Of a stretch of DNA of 49,842 nucleotides, positions 15,358-23,176 are shown piece after piece. The notes beneath the pieces were generated by a model that saw nothing but the letters and a program-made list of their open reading frames with translations, did not search any database and was not told the origin of the DNA. The DNA is from an uncultured Lachnospiraceae bacterium (GTDB lineage: Bacteria > Bacillota > Clostridia > Lachnospirales > Lachnospiraceae). Both the position numbers and the translations under genes were made by a program. The DNA lies in assembly GCA_947629585.1 (NCBI GenBank), contig CANREH010000012.1, positions 1-49,842 on the forward strand, read 5' to 3'. How positions within the stretch are numbered: position 1 is the first letter of the stretch; each line of letters starts with the position of its first letter.

Positions 15358-16530
15358 TCAGTACCATCTTGTCACAGGCAGTTCGTTATTGATTCCTTTG
15401 GTTGCGAGAACCTGGTGCAGATCGACAATTCCATTATGGAAAGCGGCCGCACAGGAGGACAGGTAAAGCTCCCACATACGGATAAATTTTTCATCAAATT
15501 GTTTTCTGATTTCTTCTTTGTGTTCTTCATAATTATGAAGCCAGCACAACAGGGTTTTGTTATAATGCAGGCGGAGGTTTTCTACGTCAAGCACATGGAA
15601 ATTATCTTCTGCCATGGAATAGATCATTTCCCGCAGGCTGGGGATCATGCCGCCCGGGAAAATATATTTTTTGATCCAGGCATCTCCGTCAGATTCTTTC
15701 AGGGCGCTGATAAAATGGAGAAGGTACATACCGCCGTCTTTTAACACTTTTTTTACACAGTCATTGAAGAGCTGGTAATTGTCCCTTCCAACGTGTTCCG
15801 CCATGCCGACGCTTACGACCCTGTCAAACTGTATTCCCATTTCAGGAAGCTCACGGTAGTCCATCAGTTTTACCGTTAACAGATCCTGCAAGCCTTCTTC
15901 TTTTATCCGGCGTGAAAATTCATTGTACTGCTCTTTGCTTAAAGTAATGCCGGTTCCATGCACGCGGTATTTTCTGGCGGCCTCTGTCAGCAGAAATCCC
16001 CATCCGCATCCTATGTCTAACAGGGACATTCCTTCTTTTAAATATAATTTTTCCAGAATATATTCTACTTTATTTCTCTGGGCCTGCTGTAAGGTATCTT
16101 CCGGATTTTTAAAATAGGCGCAGGAATAGCTTAAGGTGTCGTCAAGCCATAATTTATAAAAATCATTTCCAATATCGTAATGGCTTGTAACTTCTTTCTG
16201 CTGGTTTTTTGGGGAAACAGACGTATGAAGCAGTTTTTTTAAGGCGTGCCTGTTGGTGGAAAATTTCCCAATCTGCCCTAAAAACTGATCCAGCGTTCGA
16301 TAAAGATCTCCTTCCATAGTGAGGTTTCCTTCCATATAAGCCTCTCCAAGCGCAATGGATGTGCTGTTTAACAGTTTTGTTACGGGAATGGCTTTTTTTA
16401 TGCTGACAGTGAAGCCTGGCTTGCCCTCCCCAATCCTGTATTTGTTGTTCCCGAACCAGATAAGGAACGGGTGTTCGTCAAATTTATTTAAGAATTGTAC
16501 CATGGCCTTTTCCTCTGCTCTTTCTAACAT
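15358..16530 (-). CDS. cfa: cyclopropane-fatty-acyl-phospholipid synthase
   Basis: This 390-residue SAM-dependent methyltransferase adds a methylene bridge to unsaturated acyl chains of membrane phospholipids, modifying membrane properties under stress. Family signatures are visible: TSHYDIGNDFYKLWLDDTLSY (substrate-binding motif), SYSCAYFKNPEDTL, LLDIGCGWGFL (SAM motif I), GTGITLSKEQ, DRVVSVGMAEHVG and LHFISALKESD with KYIFPGGMIPS. The length is normal for the family. The ATG has AGGAGG eight bases upstream. A TTGACA at 16591-16596 on the same strand might be the -35 element, but no convincing -10 was seen. Confidence 0.95.
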   Translation of the reverse strand: MLERAEEKAMVQFLNKFDEHPFLIWFGNNKYRIGEGKPGFTVSIKKAIPVTKLLNSTSIALGEAYMEGNLTMEGDLYRTLDQFLGQIGKFSTNRHALKKLLHTSVSPKNQQKEVTSHYDIGNDFYKLWLDDTLSYSCAYFKNPEDTLQQAQRNKVEYILEKLYLKEGMSLLDIGCGWGFLLTEAARKYRVHGTGITLSKEQYNEFSRRIKEEGLQDLLTVKLMDYRELPEMGIQFDRVVSVGMAEHVGRDNYQLFNDCVKKVLKDGGMYLLHFISALKESDGDAWIKKYIFPGGMIPSLREMIYSMAEDNFHVLDVENLRLHYNKTLLCWLHNYEEHKEEIRKQFDEKFIRMWELYLSSCAAAFHNGIVDLHQVLATKGINNELPVTRWY

Positions 16531-16632
16531 GATAAGCTCCTCCTTGTTTCTGCGGCTGAAATGTTATATTTCTATCAGTATTCCACATATTGTCAAAATT
16601 ATCAGGGATTTCCACAGTAAATTTTTTCGGGA

Positions 16633-16661
16633 TTGACTAACTTTTCCGTACAAAGTATAAT
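16633..16661 (+). promoter_or_regulatory. sigma-A promoter of the folate operon
   Basis: TTGACT (16633-16638) and a perfect TATAAT (16656-16661) are 17 bases apart. This would transcribe the small membrane protein gene at 16704 and probably folP and folBK behind it. Confidence 0.75.
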
Positions 16662-16703
16662 GAAAGCAGGGCAAATGGTGTTTTGAGGAGGAAAAACAGT
16701 TTT

Positions 16704-17000
16704 ATGGAAAATCAGTCAAAAAGGAAGGCATGGATAAAGTTCATTTTCACGAATATCGGGTTTCTGGCATGTTTTCTGCTGATGTGCTTTGTAAGCTCGG
16801 TATGCTCGGCGGGGACGAGGCTGGCAGTACGCCTGCTCTATGCAGTTTTATGGGGGATGAAATCCGGCATGATATTTTACCAGGATATGAAAGCGAAGGA
16901 TCCGGTTGCTTTTTCCCATTCCAAAGTGGCGAGGACAATAGACACCATCATCATGTTAGGTATCTTAGTCCTTTGCGGGATATGCTTTGGAATATCATAA
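16704..17000 (+). CDS. small membrane protein of unknown function
   Basis: This is a 98-residue protein with a basic N-terminus (MENQSKRKAWIK). It has three hydrophobic stretches: FIFTNIGFLACFLLMCFVSS, LAVRLLYAVLWGMKSGMIFY and TIIMLGILVLCGICFGI. I do not recognise the family. The ATG at 16704 is supported by GAGGAGG at 16685-16691. It is the first gene after the promoter and lies 30 bases before folP, so it is co-transcribed with folate synthesis. That may be incidental or may hint at a role in uptake. Confidence 0.7.
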   Translation: MENQSKRKAWIKFIFTNIGFLACFLLMCFVSSVCSAGTRLAVRLLYAVLWGMKSGMIFYQDMKAKDPVAFSHSKVARTIDTIIMLGILVLCGICFGIS

Positions 17001-17030
17001 ATGTTCCATTATAAAAGAAAGGCATAGGAT

Positions 17031-17876
17031 ATGAAGATTGGCAGCAGGGAATTTTCTTTTGGACAGAAAACGTATCTGATGGGGATTTTAAATGTGACCC
17101 CGGATTCTTTTTCTGACGGAGGAAGGTTTCTTCCTAAGGATCGGGCTCTTTTCCATGCTGAGAAGCTTATAAAGGATGGGGCGGATCTCCTTGATATCGG
17201 CGGGGAGTCCACCCGTCCCGGCTATCAGGAAATCAGTTCACAGGAGGAAATGGAACGGATTGTGCCTGTGATTCGTGCCGTAAAAGAAAACTTTGACATT
17301 CCGGTATCGGTGGATACTTATAAAGCGGATGTTTTCCTGGAAGCGGCAGGGGCAGGAGCGGATCTTTTAAACGATATCTGGGGGTTCCGCAGGGAAGCTT
17401 CCGTGGAATCAGGAAAAATTGGGATGGTTTCCAAAATGGCGCTTGCGGCGGCTAAGACGGGGCTTCCGGTCTGTTTAATGCACAACAGGAAAGAAGCAGT
17501 CTACCGGGATTTTCCGCGTGAAATAATGGAAGATTTGGAAAAGTCCCTTCTGACTGCGGAAAATGCCGGAGTAAAACGGGAATCCATTCTTCTGGATCCG
17601 GGCATCGGCTTTGGAAAAACATATGAGCAGAATCTCTGGTGCTTAAAGCATCTGGAAGAATTTAAGCGGTTTGGGCTGCCGATCCTGTTAGGGGCGTCAA
17701 GAAAATCGGTAATTGGCCTTGCCCTGGATCTTCCGGTGGCAGAGCGGGAAGAGGGAACGATCGTAACGACAGTCATGGCAGTCTTAAAAGGCTGCGCCTT
17801 TGTCAGGGTGCATAATGTACAGGCGAATAAGAGGGCGGTCAGAATGGCGGAAGCGATCCTCAGAGGCGGTGGTTAA
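17031..17876 (+). CDS. folP: dihydropteroate synthase
   Basis: This 281-residue TIM-barrel enzyme condenses 7,8-dihydropterin pyrophosphate with p-aminobenzoate in folate synthesis and is the sulfonamide target. Signatures are LMGILNVTPDSFSDGG (pterin and phosphate binding), DLLDIGGESTRPG, DTYKADVFLEAAGAGA, NDIWGFR, LLDPGIGFGKT and GASRKSVIG. Length and order are normal. The ATG follows AAAGAAAGG. The stop is followed almost at once by the GTG start of folBK, indicating one transcript and probably coupled translation. Confidence 0.96.
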   Translation: MKIGSREFSFGQKTYLMGILNVTPDSFSDGGRFLPKDRALFHAEKLIKDGADLLDIGGESTRPGYQEISSQEEMERIVPVIRAVKENFDIPVSVDTYKADVFLEAAGAGADLLNDIWGFRREASVESGKIGMVSKMALAAAKTGLPVCLMHNRKEAVYRDFPREIMEDLEKSLLTAENAGVKRESILLDPGIGFGKTYEQNLWCLKHLEEFKRFGLPILLGASRKSVIGLALDLPVAEREEGTIVTTVMAVLKGCAFVRVHNVQANKRAVRMAEAILRGGG

Positions 17877-17877
17877 C

Positions 17878-18690
17878 GTGGACAAAGTAAAGATTCAGGA
17901 TTTGGAGATTTATGCAAGGCATGGCGTGTATCCGGAGGAGACGGCGCTGGGGCAGAAATTTCTGGTGAGTTTAGCGCTGGAAATGGATACCAGGAAGGCA
18001 GGACTTGCGGATGATTTGTCAAAGGCTGTGGATTACGGGAAAGTAGCGCATGACACGGAGCGTTTCCTGACAGGGCATACGTTCCGTCTCCTGGAGGCGG
18101 CGGCGGAGCATCTGGCAGAGGAGCTTTTGCTTTCCTACCCTGTGGCAAACATTACCGTAGAAATTAAAAAGCCGTGGGCGCCGGTGCTCCTGCCGCTTGA
18201 TACGGTTTCCGTTGAGATTACAAGGGCATGGCATCAGGTGTATTTATCCATTGGCTCCAATATGGGAGACAGGGAAGGCCATCTCAACCGGGCTTTAGAG
18301 TTTCTGAAACAGGATCAAAAAATCCGTATGGGAAAAATTTCGGATTTCATTGTCACAAAGCCTTATGGCTATGAAAAACAGGAGGATTTTTTAAATGGCG
18401 CGGTGGAACTGTTTACCCTATATCCGCCAGGAGAGCTTTTAGAAATCCTTCATAAAGCGGAGGCGGACGGGAACAGGGAGCGTATTATTCCCTGGGGGCC
18501 GAGGACGATTGATTTGGATATTTTATTTTATGATGATGAAATTATCTCGGAGCCGGATTTAACGATTCCTCATGTGGAAATCAGCAAGCGGGAATTTGTT
18601 TTAAGGCCGCTCTGCCAAATTGCGCCCTGGAAAATGCACCCTCTGTTACATAAATGCGTGATGGAAATGCTGGAGGAATTGCAGCGTTAG
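17878..18690 (+). CDS. folBK: bifunctional dihydroneopterin aldolase / HPPK
   Basis: This 270-residue fusion carries two successive folate steps upstream of FolP. Residues 1-115 are dihydroneopterin aldolase (KVKIQDLEIYARHGVYPEE, VDYGKVAHDTERFLTG and VANITVEIKKPWAPV). Residues of about 120-270 are 6-hydroxymethyl-7,8-dihydropterin pyrophosphokinase (VYLSIGSNMGDREGHLNRAL, PYGYEKQEDFLNGAVEL, WGPRTIDLDILFYDDE and IPHVEISKREFVLRPL). I chose the GTG at 17878, one base after the folP stop, because homology begins there. The frame is open 26 codons further upstream inside folP. The fused form is common in Clostridia. Confidence 0.94.
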   Translation: MDKVKIQDLEIYARHGVYPEETALGQKFLVSLALEMDTRKAGLADDLSKAVDYGKVAHDTERFLTGHTFRLLEAAAEHLAEELLLSYPVANITVEIKKPWAPVLLPLDTVSVEITRAWHQVYLSIGSNMGDREGHLNRALEFLKQDQKIRMGKISDFIVTKPYGYEKQEDFLNGAVELFTLYPPGELLEILHKAEADGNRERIIPWGPRTIDLDILFYDDEIISEPDLTIPHVEISKREFVLRPLCQIAPWKMHPLLHKCVMEMLEELQR

Positions 18691-18747
18691 AAACATTGAC
18701 AGAAAAATAAGGGCTGAGGTTTTTGGGAGAAGAAAGGGAGGACAGCA

Positions 18748-19770
18748 ATGAGCAAGGTAAAAATTATTTTGGTAGCGGTAGTGCTTATCCTGGCACTGGG
18801 TACATTTCTTGGCATTAATATGTACCGCAACAGGATGGTGTGGAATGAGGAAGGAGTTCCCGGGAATACTTCAGGAAACCTGTTAAATGGAGGGTTATTC
18901 TGTGAAGGGGACGGGAGGATTTATTTTAACAACCCAAGTGACGATGGGAATCTTTATTCTATGGATATGAGTCTTGGCGATTTTAAAAAAATTTATAACG
19001 ACCGTGCAGAAGAAATTAATTTTGCAGGAAACCATCTTGTCTATTCCCGGAGGAATTTTGAAAAAGACAGCATTAATGGGGAATTGTTCGTTTTTAATAC
19101 GAAAGGGCTTTATACCCTGCAGTTAACGACGAAACAGACAAAATGCCTTTATGACGGGACGCTTGGCGTGGTAGGTCTGTTAGGAAACGATATTTTTTAC
19201 CAGTCGTATACGGATGAAGACGGCATGGATTTGTACAGCGTCAGGCTGGACGGCAGCGAAAAAGAGCTTAAGACAAAAGAGCCTGTGAACCCGTCAGCGA
19301 TTTATAACGGGAAGATTTATTACGGGGCGGATACCAAGAGCGGGCTTTACGCATATGATGTCGCAACCGGGCAGGAAAGCGTTGTCAACGGGAATAATCT
19401 TTATGGGTGCCTGCTGGCAGGCAATTCTATCTATGCGATGGATCTGATGAACGGCTATACGATTGTGCGCATGGATTTGGACGGACAGAACATGGAGACG
19501 GTTGTGGACGAAATGTGTTCTGTCTTTAATGTAAGCGACGACGGAGATTATATTTATTATCAGGTTGACGATGGCAAGCAGGCGCGTCTGGAATGCAAGA
19601 ATTTAAACAGCGGCGAAGTAACGGTCATTCGGGAAGGAAATTATAACCGGATTCATCTGGTCGGGCAGTATATTTTCTTTTCCAAGTTTGATTTGGACAG
19701 CTTTTTTGTAACGACAGTGAATAATTTAAGCCAGGTTTCTGCATTTACCCCGCCGAAGCTGGACGATTAA
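18748..19770 (+). CDS. membrane-anchored DUF5050-like beta-propeller protein
   Basis: This 340-residue protein has one N-terminal membrane segment (IILVAVVLILALGTFLGIN) and a long extracellular part. Its repeats of about 40-50 residues contain paired aromatic strands, such as GRIYFNNPSDDGNLYSMD, GNDIFYQSYTDEDGMDLYSV, GKIYYGADTKSGLYAYD and GDYIYYQVDDG. This is the pattern of the DUF5050 (PQQ/TolB-like) propeller seen in many Clostridia surface proteins of unknown role. No lipobox is present. GGGAGG lies upstream of the ATG. It is followed by pheA after 19 bases, so it is probably co-transcribed, but I see no functional link to aromatic amino acids. Confidence 0.78.
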   Translation: MSKVKIILVAVVLILALGTFLGINMYRNRMVWNEEGVPGNTSGNLLNGGLFCEGDGRIYFNNPSDDGNLYSMDMSLGDFKKIYNDRAEEINFAGNHLVYSRRNFEKDSINGELFVFNTKGLYTLQLTTKQTKCLYDGTLGVVGLLGNDIFYQSYTDEDGMDLYSVRLDGSEKELKTKEPVNPSAIYNGKIYYGADTKSGLYAYDVATGQESVVNGNNLYGCLLAGNSIYAMDLMNGYTIVRMDLDGQNMETVVDEMCSVFNVSDDGDYIYYQVDDGKQARLECKNLNSGEVTVIREGNYNRIHLVGQYIFFSKFDLDSFFVTTVNNLSQVSAFTPPKLDD

Positions 19771-19789
19771 AGGAAAGAAAGGAAACTAC

Positions 19790-20926
19790 ATGATTGATTT
19801 ACAGGAAACAAGGGAAAAGATTGATAACGTGGACAAAAAGATTGTGGAGCTGTTCCAGGAGAGGATGGAGCTCACAAAGGATGTGGCAGAATATAAAATT
19901 GCTGTCGGCAAGCCCGTCTTTGACAAAGAGCGGGAAATCAGCAAGCTTGATACGCTTGGCAGTATGGGAACAAATGAATTTAACAGCCGCGGCATCCGGG
20001 AACTGTTTGCGCAGATTATGTCCCTAAGCCGAAAATTTCAATACGGGGTATTGCCCCAGACGGCGAAAATGAAGCAGTTTACCTGCCTTAACAGGCTCCC
20101 TGTGACAGAAAAGACAAAGGTGGTTTATTTTGGCGTGCAGGGATCGCATACGCATCAGGCAATGGGGGAATTTTTCGGGGATCGTGTGCAGTCAGGGAAT
20201 GCTGTGACGTTCCGTGACGTAATGGAGATGGTGCAGGATGGGGAAGCCGATTATGGAATTGTGCCGATTGAAAATTCTTCCACAGGCGGCATTACGGATA
20301 ATTATGATCTTTTAATGGAGTACGACAATTATATTGTCGGAGAGCATTACTTAAAAATTAACCAGGCACTTTTGGGGCTGCCGGGGGCGAAGATCAAGGA
20401 CTTAAAAGAAGTGTATTCCCATCCGCAGGGCCTTTTGCAGTGTTCCTCCTTTTTTGACAAGTACCCGTCGATCCGCCAGCAGGAATATGACAGCACGGCG
20501 GCGGCCGCGATGAAGGTGGCAAAGGATAAAGACATTACCCATGCGGCGATTGCCGGGGTTAAAGCGGCAGAGTATTACGGGCTGGAGGTATTAGAGCCGG
20601 TCGTAAACCGCGAGAGCGGAAATTCCACCCGGTTTATCATTATTTCCAAAAAGCCGATTTACACGGAAAATGCCAATAAGGTAAGCATTTGTTTTGAAAT
20701 TCCGCATGAAAGCGGCACCTTAGTGGATATCCTGTCCCATTTTAAATTCAATAACCTCAATATGACCAAGATCGAATCCCGGCCGATTTCCGGGCGGAAA
20801 TGGGAATACCGTTTTGTCGTCGAGTTTGAAGGGAACTTAAATGACGCAGGTGTGAAAAACGCCTTAAACGGCGTCTTTGAGGAAGCGGTCAAAGTAAAAG
20901 TGCTGGGAAATTTTGTAACGCAGTAG
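19790..20926 (+). CDS. pheA: bifunctional chorismate mutase / prephenate dehydratase
   Basis: This 378-residue enzyme converts chorismate to prephenate and then to phenylpyruvate for phenylalanine synthesis. Residues of about 1-85 are an AroQ chorismate mutase (LQETREKIDNVDKKIVELFQ, RMELTKDVAEYK). About 108-285 are the dehydratase (VYFGVQGSHTHQAMGEF, VPIENSSTGGITDNYDLL, ESGNSTRFIIIS with the catalytic TRF). From about 295 there is an ACT domain (HESGTLVDILSHFKFNNLNM followed by ESRP) that binds phenylalanine for feedback inhibition. The central linker is longer than in E. coli PheA. A Fic gene follows after 16 bases. Confidence 0.95.
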   Translation: MIDLQETREKIDNVDKKIVELFQERMELTKDVAEYKIAVGKPVFDKEREISKLDTLGSMGTNEFNSRGIRELFAQIMSLSRKFQYGVLPQTAKMKQFTCLNRLPVTEKTKVVYFGVQGSHTHQAMGEFFGDRVQSGNAVTFRDVMEMVQDGEADYGIVPIENSSTGGITDNYDLLMEYDNYIVGEHYLKINQALLGLPGAKIKDLKEVYSHPQGLLQCSSFFDKYPSIRQQEYDSTAAAAMKVAKDKDITHAAIAGVKAAEYYGLEVLEPVVNRESGNSTRFIIISKKPIYTENANKVSICFEIPHESGTLVDILSHFKFNNLNMTKIESRPISGRKWEYRFVVEFEGNLNDAGVKNALNGVFEEAVKVKVLGNFVTQ

Positions 20927-20942
20927 AGGAAGGAAGATCAGG

Positions 20943-21545
20943 ATGCTCCAAAATAAATTAGGGATTATGGATGCCGCCAGGCTGGCCCGTGAAGAAGAGC
21001 GCATAAGCAAAAAGAAAGCGGCAGAGTTATTTGAAAGCGGATATCTGGACAACTTGCCTGCAGGAACGTATCAGGCGCTTGCGGACATTCATAAATTCCT
21101 GTTTGGCGATATCTATGATTTTGCGGGGAAGCGGCGCAGCGTCAATTTAGCAAAAGGCAGTTTTCGTTTTGCGCCGGTGATTTATCTTGATGCCGCCCTG
21201 GAGAATATTGAAAAAATGCCGCAGGGAACATTTGACGAGATCATAGAGAAATATGTTGAAATGAATGTGGCTCATCCTTTTCGGGAAGGGAACGGGCGCA
21301 GTACCCGTATTTGGCTGGATCTCCTTTTAAAAAAAGAGCTTGGGGTTGTAATAGACTGGAGCAGGGTGGATAAAGAAGATTATCTTCTTGCTATGGAACG
21401 CAGCCCAATTAAAGATTTTGAGATTAAGCATTTACTGGAACAGGCACTGACAAAGGAGATCAATAACCGTGAGATTTATATGAAAGGAATTGATCACAGC
21501 TATTATTATGAAGGATATTTTGTTTTTAAAACGGAAGAACTGTAA
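20943..21545 (+). CDS. Fic-domain AMP-transferase with C-terminal inhibitory motif (class III type)
   Basis: This is a 200-residue Fido-fold protein that transfers AMP or another nucleotide group to target proteins. The active-site motif HPFREGNGRSTR matches HPFx(D/E)GNGRxxxR, and GDIYDFAGKRRSVNLAKG forms the usual preceding flap region. Near the C-terminus HSYYYEGY fits the inhibitory motif (S/T)xxxE(G/N), placed after the Fic core as in class III proteins such as Neisseria meningitidis Fic, where the Glu blocks ATP binding. It probably self-regulates by oligomerisation and autoadenylylation. No separate antitoxin is needed or seen. AAGGAAG precedes the ATG. It is the last gene of the DUF5050-pheA-fic transcript. 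Confidence 0.88.
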   Translation: MLQNKLGIMDAARLAREEERISKKKAAELFESGYLDNLPAGTYQALADIHKFLFGDIYDFAGKRRSVNLAKGSFRFAPVIYLDAALENIEKMPQGTFDEIIEKYVEMNVAHPFREGNGRSTRIWLDLLLKKELGVVIDWSRVDKEDYLLAMERSPIKDFEIKHLLEQALTKEINNREIYMKGIDHSYYYEGYFVFKTEEL

Positions 21546-21560
21546 GAAATAGCAGAAAAA

Positions 21561-21597
21561 CCGGGGGATTTAAAATACAATCCCCCGGTTTTTTTCT
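21561..21597. terminator. bidirectional terminator between fic and HD-hydrolase genes
   Basis: ACCGGGGGATT and AATCCCCCGGT form a stem around a short A-rich loop (TAAAATAC), followed by TTTTTTTC on the plus strand. The minus-strand gene ends inside it at 21570. Confidence 0.85.
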
Positions 21598-22073
21598 TTT
21601 TCGGGCCAGTAGCAGGTATCGGAAGCGGCACAGCAGAAACAGTTACGGGAAAGCTTATCAGCGGCAATCAGAAGGGCGCGCAGATCTGCCGTTTTGCTGC
21701 AGGTGTCTATTTCCTCTGTGCTGCGGTGGAATAAGACAGCGTCAAGGACAACGGACTGCTCTTCTTTGGAAAAACCACAGTCGGAAAGCAGCTCCTTCGC
21801 CAGCGGAAGCCCCGCCGTTTCGTGGGGAAGCCCCTGCTCATACTGAGGGACACGCCCCAGATCATGGAGGAGTGCGGCAGCATAAATCAGCTCTGTATCA
21901 ATATCATTTTCCGGTGTTTTCTTCTGATACTGCATAAGGCTTGCAATCCTGGCAACGTCAAGAAGGTGGGAAAGCCCGTGACGGCAGTAAATACGGTCTT
22001 TTTCCAGAAATTCCAGGCGCTTTAATGTCTCTGTAAATTTAGGATGGCGGAGCAATTGATTAATACGTTTCAT
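21570..22073 (-). CDS. HD-domain phosphohydrolase-like protein
   Basis: This 167-residue metal-dependent hydrolase is of the HD superfamily. The metal ligands are seen at CRHGLSHLLDVARIA (His), ALLHDLGRVPQYE (the HD pair) and AVLFHR, with the ADKLSR segment for the last Asp. The substrate is probably a nucleotide or phosphorylated metabolite but cannot be named. The C-terminus has a Cys-rich patch (NCFCCAASDTCYW). The ATG at 22073 is chosen because GAGGAG precedes it; the frame extends five more codons. It lies 34 bases after the last polysaccharide gene on the same strand, so read-through from that operon is likely. Confidence 0.85.
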   Translation of the reverse strand: MKRINQLLRHPKFTETLKRLEFLEKDRIYCRHGLSHLLDVARIASLMQYQKKTPENDIDTELIYAAALLHDLGRVPQYEQGLPHETAGLPLAKELLSDCGFSKEEQSVVLDAVLFHRSTEEIDTCSKTADLRALLIAADKLSRNCFCCAASDTCYWPEKEKNRGIVF

Positions 22074-22106
22074 GGAGCATCTCCTCATTTTTTATATTCA
22101 TACTGA

Positions 22107-23147
22107 TCATAGCTTAGCCTGCATTCTTTTCTTATCCCATAAAACAATAAATTTATGGGCAATGGAAATCAACTTTAATTTAATCAGATACAGCACCAGC
22201 TTCTGTTTTTTGGAAAATTTTTCATCTACATGGATTTCCTTAAAAGTTATCCCTTTAAATGCCGAATCATAAATTTCATTTTCACGAACCTGTTTTAAAA
22301 GCCTGTACCGCTGTTTATTATTTTCATGATTTTGTTGTACATAAATACGCTGTATCAGGATTTTCCAAAAACCATATACCGTACTTTTATATACTGCTCT
22401 TTTATATTCTTCATATACTTTATGCTTTTTTAAAATATTCAGCATTGTTTTTTGAAAATCCATATCTATATTAATAAAATCTGAATAATATCTATGGGAA
22501 GCCGATCCAGGCCGAACCGTAACATTATATACCTGTTCTCTGCAGAACAATCCCTTTTTCATAACTATATAACATTGGAGATTAAATAAAAGATCTTCTC
22601 CAATTTTTATACCCACAGGAAACTTAACATGATTTTTTAACAAAAAGTCTCTTCGATATGCTTTAGCACATGGGCTTGCCAGTTGTATATGAGCTAATTT
22701 TTCGGATATTTTTTCTCCTGTAATTGTACTATTAACAATTGCCTTTTTCAAGCCAAAATCGTCTTTTTTTATTTCTATATCTTTTTCGTTATTACTTTGT
22801 TTGTCACCAAAAAATAAAATATCATATTCCAAAGAATAATTTGATATAAAGTCAAAAAAATTTTTCTCTATCTTATCATCTGCATCTACAAATATAATCC
22901 AATCCCCCTTTGCATATTTAATTCCTTGATTCCGTGCCGCTGATACCCCCTGATTTTTTTGTGTTAAATATGTAATCTCTTTATGCTTTTCTGAATATTT
23001 TTTACAAATTTCATCTGTTCTATCTGTAGAACCATCATTAATTAAAATAATTTCATAATCTTTATAAGTTGAATTACATACAGAATCTAAAGTTTCTTCT
23101 ATATATTTTTCCACATTGTACGCTGGAATTATCACTGATATTTTCAT
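22107..23147 (-). CDS. GT2 family glycosyltransferase
   Basis: This 346-residue GT-A enzyme is the last gene of the polysaccharide operon. It has the classic start KISVIIPAYNVEKYIEETLD, nucleotide-sugar motif INDGSTDRTDEIC, NQGVSAARNQGIKYAKGDWI and the metal-binding DADD motif (IFVDADDKIE). The C-terminal 130 residues are basic with no membrane segment, so it is a cytoplasmic transferase that probably adds one sugar to the lipid-linked repeat. The donor and acceptor cannot be predicted. The DNA is AT-rich like the whole 22-33 kb cassette. Confidence 0.9.
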   Translation of the reverse strand: MKISVIIPAYNVEKYIEETLDSVCNSTYKDYEIILINDGSTDRTDEICKKYSEKHKEITYLTQKNQGVSAARNQGIKYAKGDWIIFVDADDKIEKNFFDFISNYSLEYDILFFGDKQSNNEKDIEIKKDDFGLKKAIVNSTITGEKISEKLAHIQLASPCAKAYRRDFLLKNHVKFPVGIKIGEDLLFNLQCYIVMKKGLFCREQVYNVTVRPGSASHRYYSDFINIDMDFQKTMLNILKKHKVYEEYKRAVYKSTVYGFWKILIQRIYVQQNHENNKQRYRLLKQVRENEIYDSAFKGITFKEIHVDEKFSKKQKLVLYLIKLKLISIAHKFIVLWDKKRMQAKL

Positions 23148-23176
23148 ATATTTCTCACTCTCTCATATGTTTATAA

